In this document: positions 7,934-8,071 of the stretch, piece by piece
Layout: the number at the start of each line of letters is the position of its first letter
Numbering within the stretch: position 1 is the first letter of the stretch
From: Flavobacteriaceae bacterium
GTDB lineage: Bacteria > Bacteroidota > Bacteroidia > Flavobacteriales > Flavobacteriaceae
Assembly: GCA_023301205.1 (NCBI GenBank)
Contig: JALZVC010000155.1
Coordinates: 1-8,071, forward strand
Direction: 5' to 3'
DNA: 8,071 nt
Made by a program: the position numbers and the translations under genes
The notes under the pieces: model-generated
The model's input: only the letters and a program-made list of their open reading frames with translations
The model's database searches: none
What the model was told of the DNA's origin: nothing

Positions 7934-7961
7934 AACCCGAAACTCATGTTTCGGGTTTTTT
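7934..7961 (+). terminator. Rho-independent terminator of tRNA-Phe
   Basis: AACCCGAAAC (7934-7943) and GTTTCGGGTT (7948-7957) form a perfect 10-base-pair stem with a four-base loop TCAT, followed by a run of T to 7961 and a further T stretch at 7963-7967. It starts 7 bases after the tRNA, so the transcript should carry tRNA-Phe only. Confidence 0.92.
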
Positions 7962-7994
7962 GTTTTTAAGTATTGAACGTTTTCAGGATCATTG

Positions 7995-8071
7995 CTAAAA
8001 GTGGGTTAAGTCAAAAAGTTGTGGAGTAAATAAAAATGAGGGAACTTTACCATCAAGAAATTTTATGACCT
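7995..8071 (-). CDS. Possible C-terminal end of an unidentified protein (window edge)
   Basis: Reading leftwards from the window edge, one minus-strand frame gives 24 residues and then TAG at 7997-7995. The peptide includes FLDGKVPSFLF and ends PQLFDLTHF, which looks protein-like but matches no family I can name. A plus-strand frame over the same bases (7999-8071) is also open, with an ATG at 8065, so the coding strand is not settled. The convergent terminator at 7934-7961 is symmetric enough to serve a leftward gene too, although its T tract favours the rightward tRNA. Treat as a weak call; otherwise I see nothing in 7962-8071. Confidence 0.2.
   Translation of the reverse strand, partial: VIKFLDGKVPSFLFTPQLFDLTHF

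Noticed and set aside
8036..8068. Ten-codon frame after ATG at 8036
   Set aside because: Too short and without family features or a visible promoter.

Overview
The window is AT-rich DNA from a member of the Bacteroidota, most likely a marine-type Flavobacteriaceae. The evidence is two promoter-like sites of the Bacteroidota type (TTTG, then TAnnTTTG), leaders without clear Shine-Dalgarno sequences, and protein types typical of that family, including a lipoprotein-type LptC, a FadL-like beta-barrel ending in a WFEKR-type tail and a large PpiD-like foldase. The genus cannot be told from the sequence.

Layout. Seven protein genes run leftwards on the minus strand, and one tRNA gene is divergent at the right end. 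In transcription order these are: coaX (type III pantothenate kinase, 7682 to 6954), an outer-membrane beta-barrel protein (6954 to 5701), a secreted TPR protein (5681 to 4320), an LptC-type lipoprotein (4317 to 3742), a 66-residue two-helix membrane protein (3752 to 3552), a CNNM/CBS/CorC-type membrane protein (3442 to 2186, GTG start) and a PpiD/SurA-like peptidyl-prolyl isomerase (2006 to beyond base 1, C-terminus cut off). The first five are packed with overlaps of 1 and 11 bases or gaps of 2 and 19 bases, so they look like one operon. The last two are set off by gaps of 109 and 179 bases and may have their own promoters. On the plus strand a promoter, a short structured leader, tRNA-Phe(GAA) and a strong intrinsic terminator follow one another. 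The last 110 bases hold no gene that can be assigned firmly.

Function. Apart from coaX (coenzyme A synthesis), every protein gene concerns the cell envelope: an outer-membrane barrel, an exported TPR protein, a lipopolysaccharide-export component, two integral membrane proteins and a periplasmic folding factor. An envelope-biogenesis neighbourhood headed by a metabolic gene is the natural reading, but joint function is an inference.

Three listed starts were moved inward after inspection: coaX to 7682, because a promoter lies inside the longer frame; the TPR gene to 5681, where a classical signal peptide begins; and the small membrane gene to 3752, because the upstream part is an antisense-like reading of lptC. 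No mobile element, CRISPR array, rRNA or defence system was seen. This is largely an ordinary chromosomal region, with a few uncharacterised proteins and regulatory details worth a second look.
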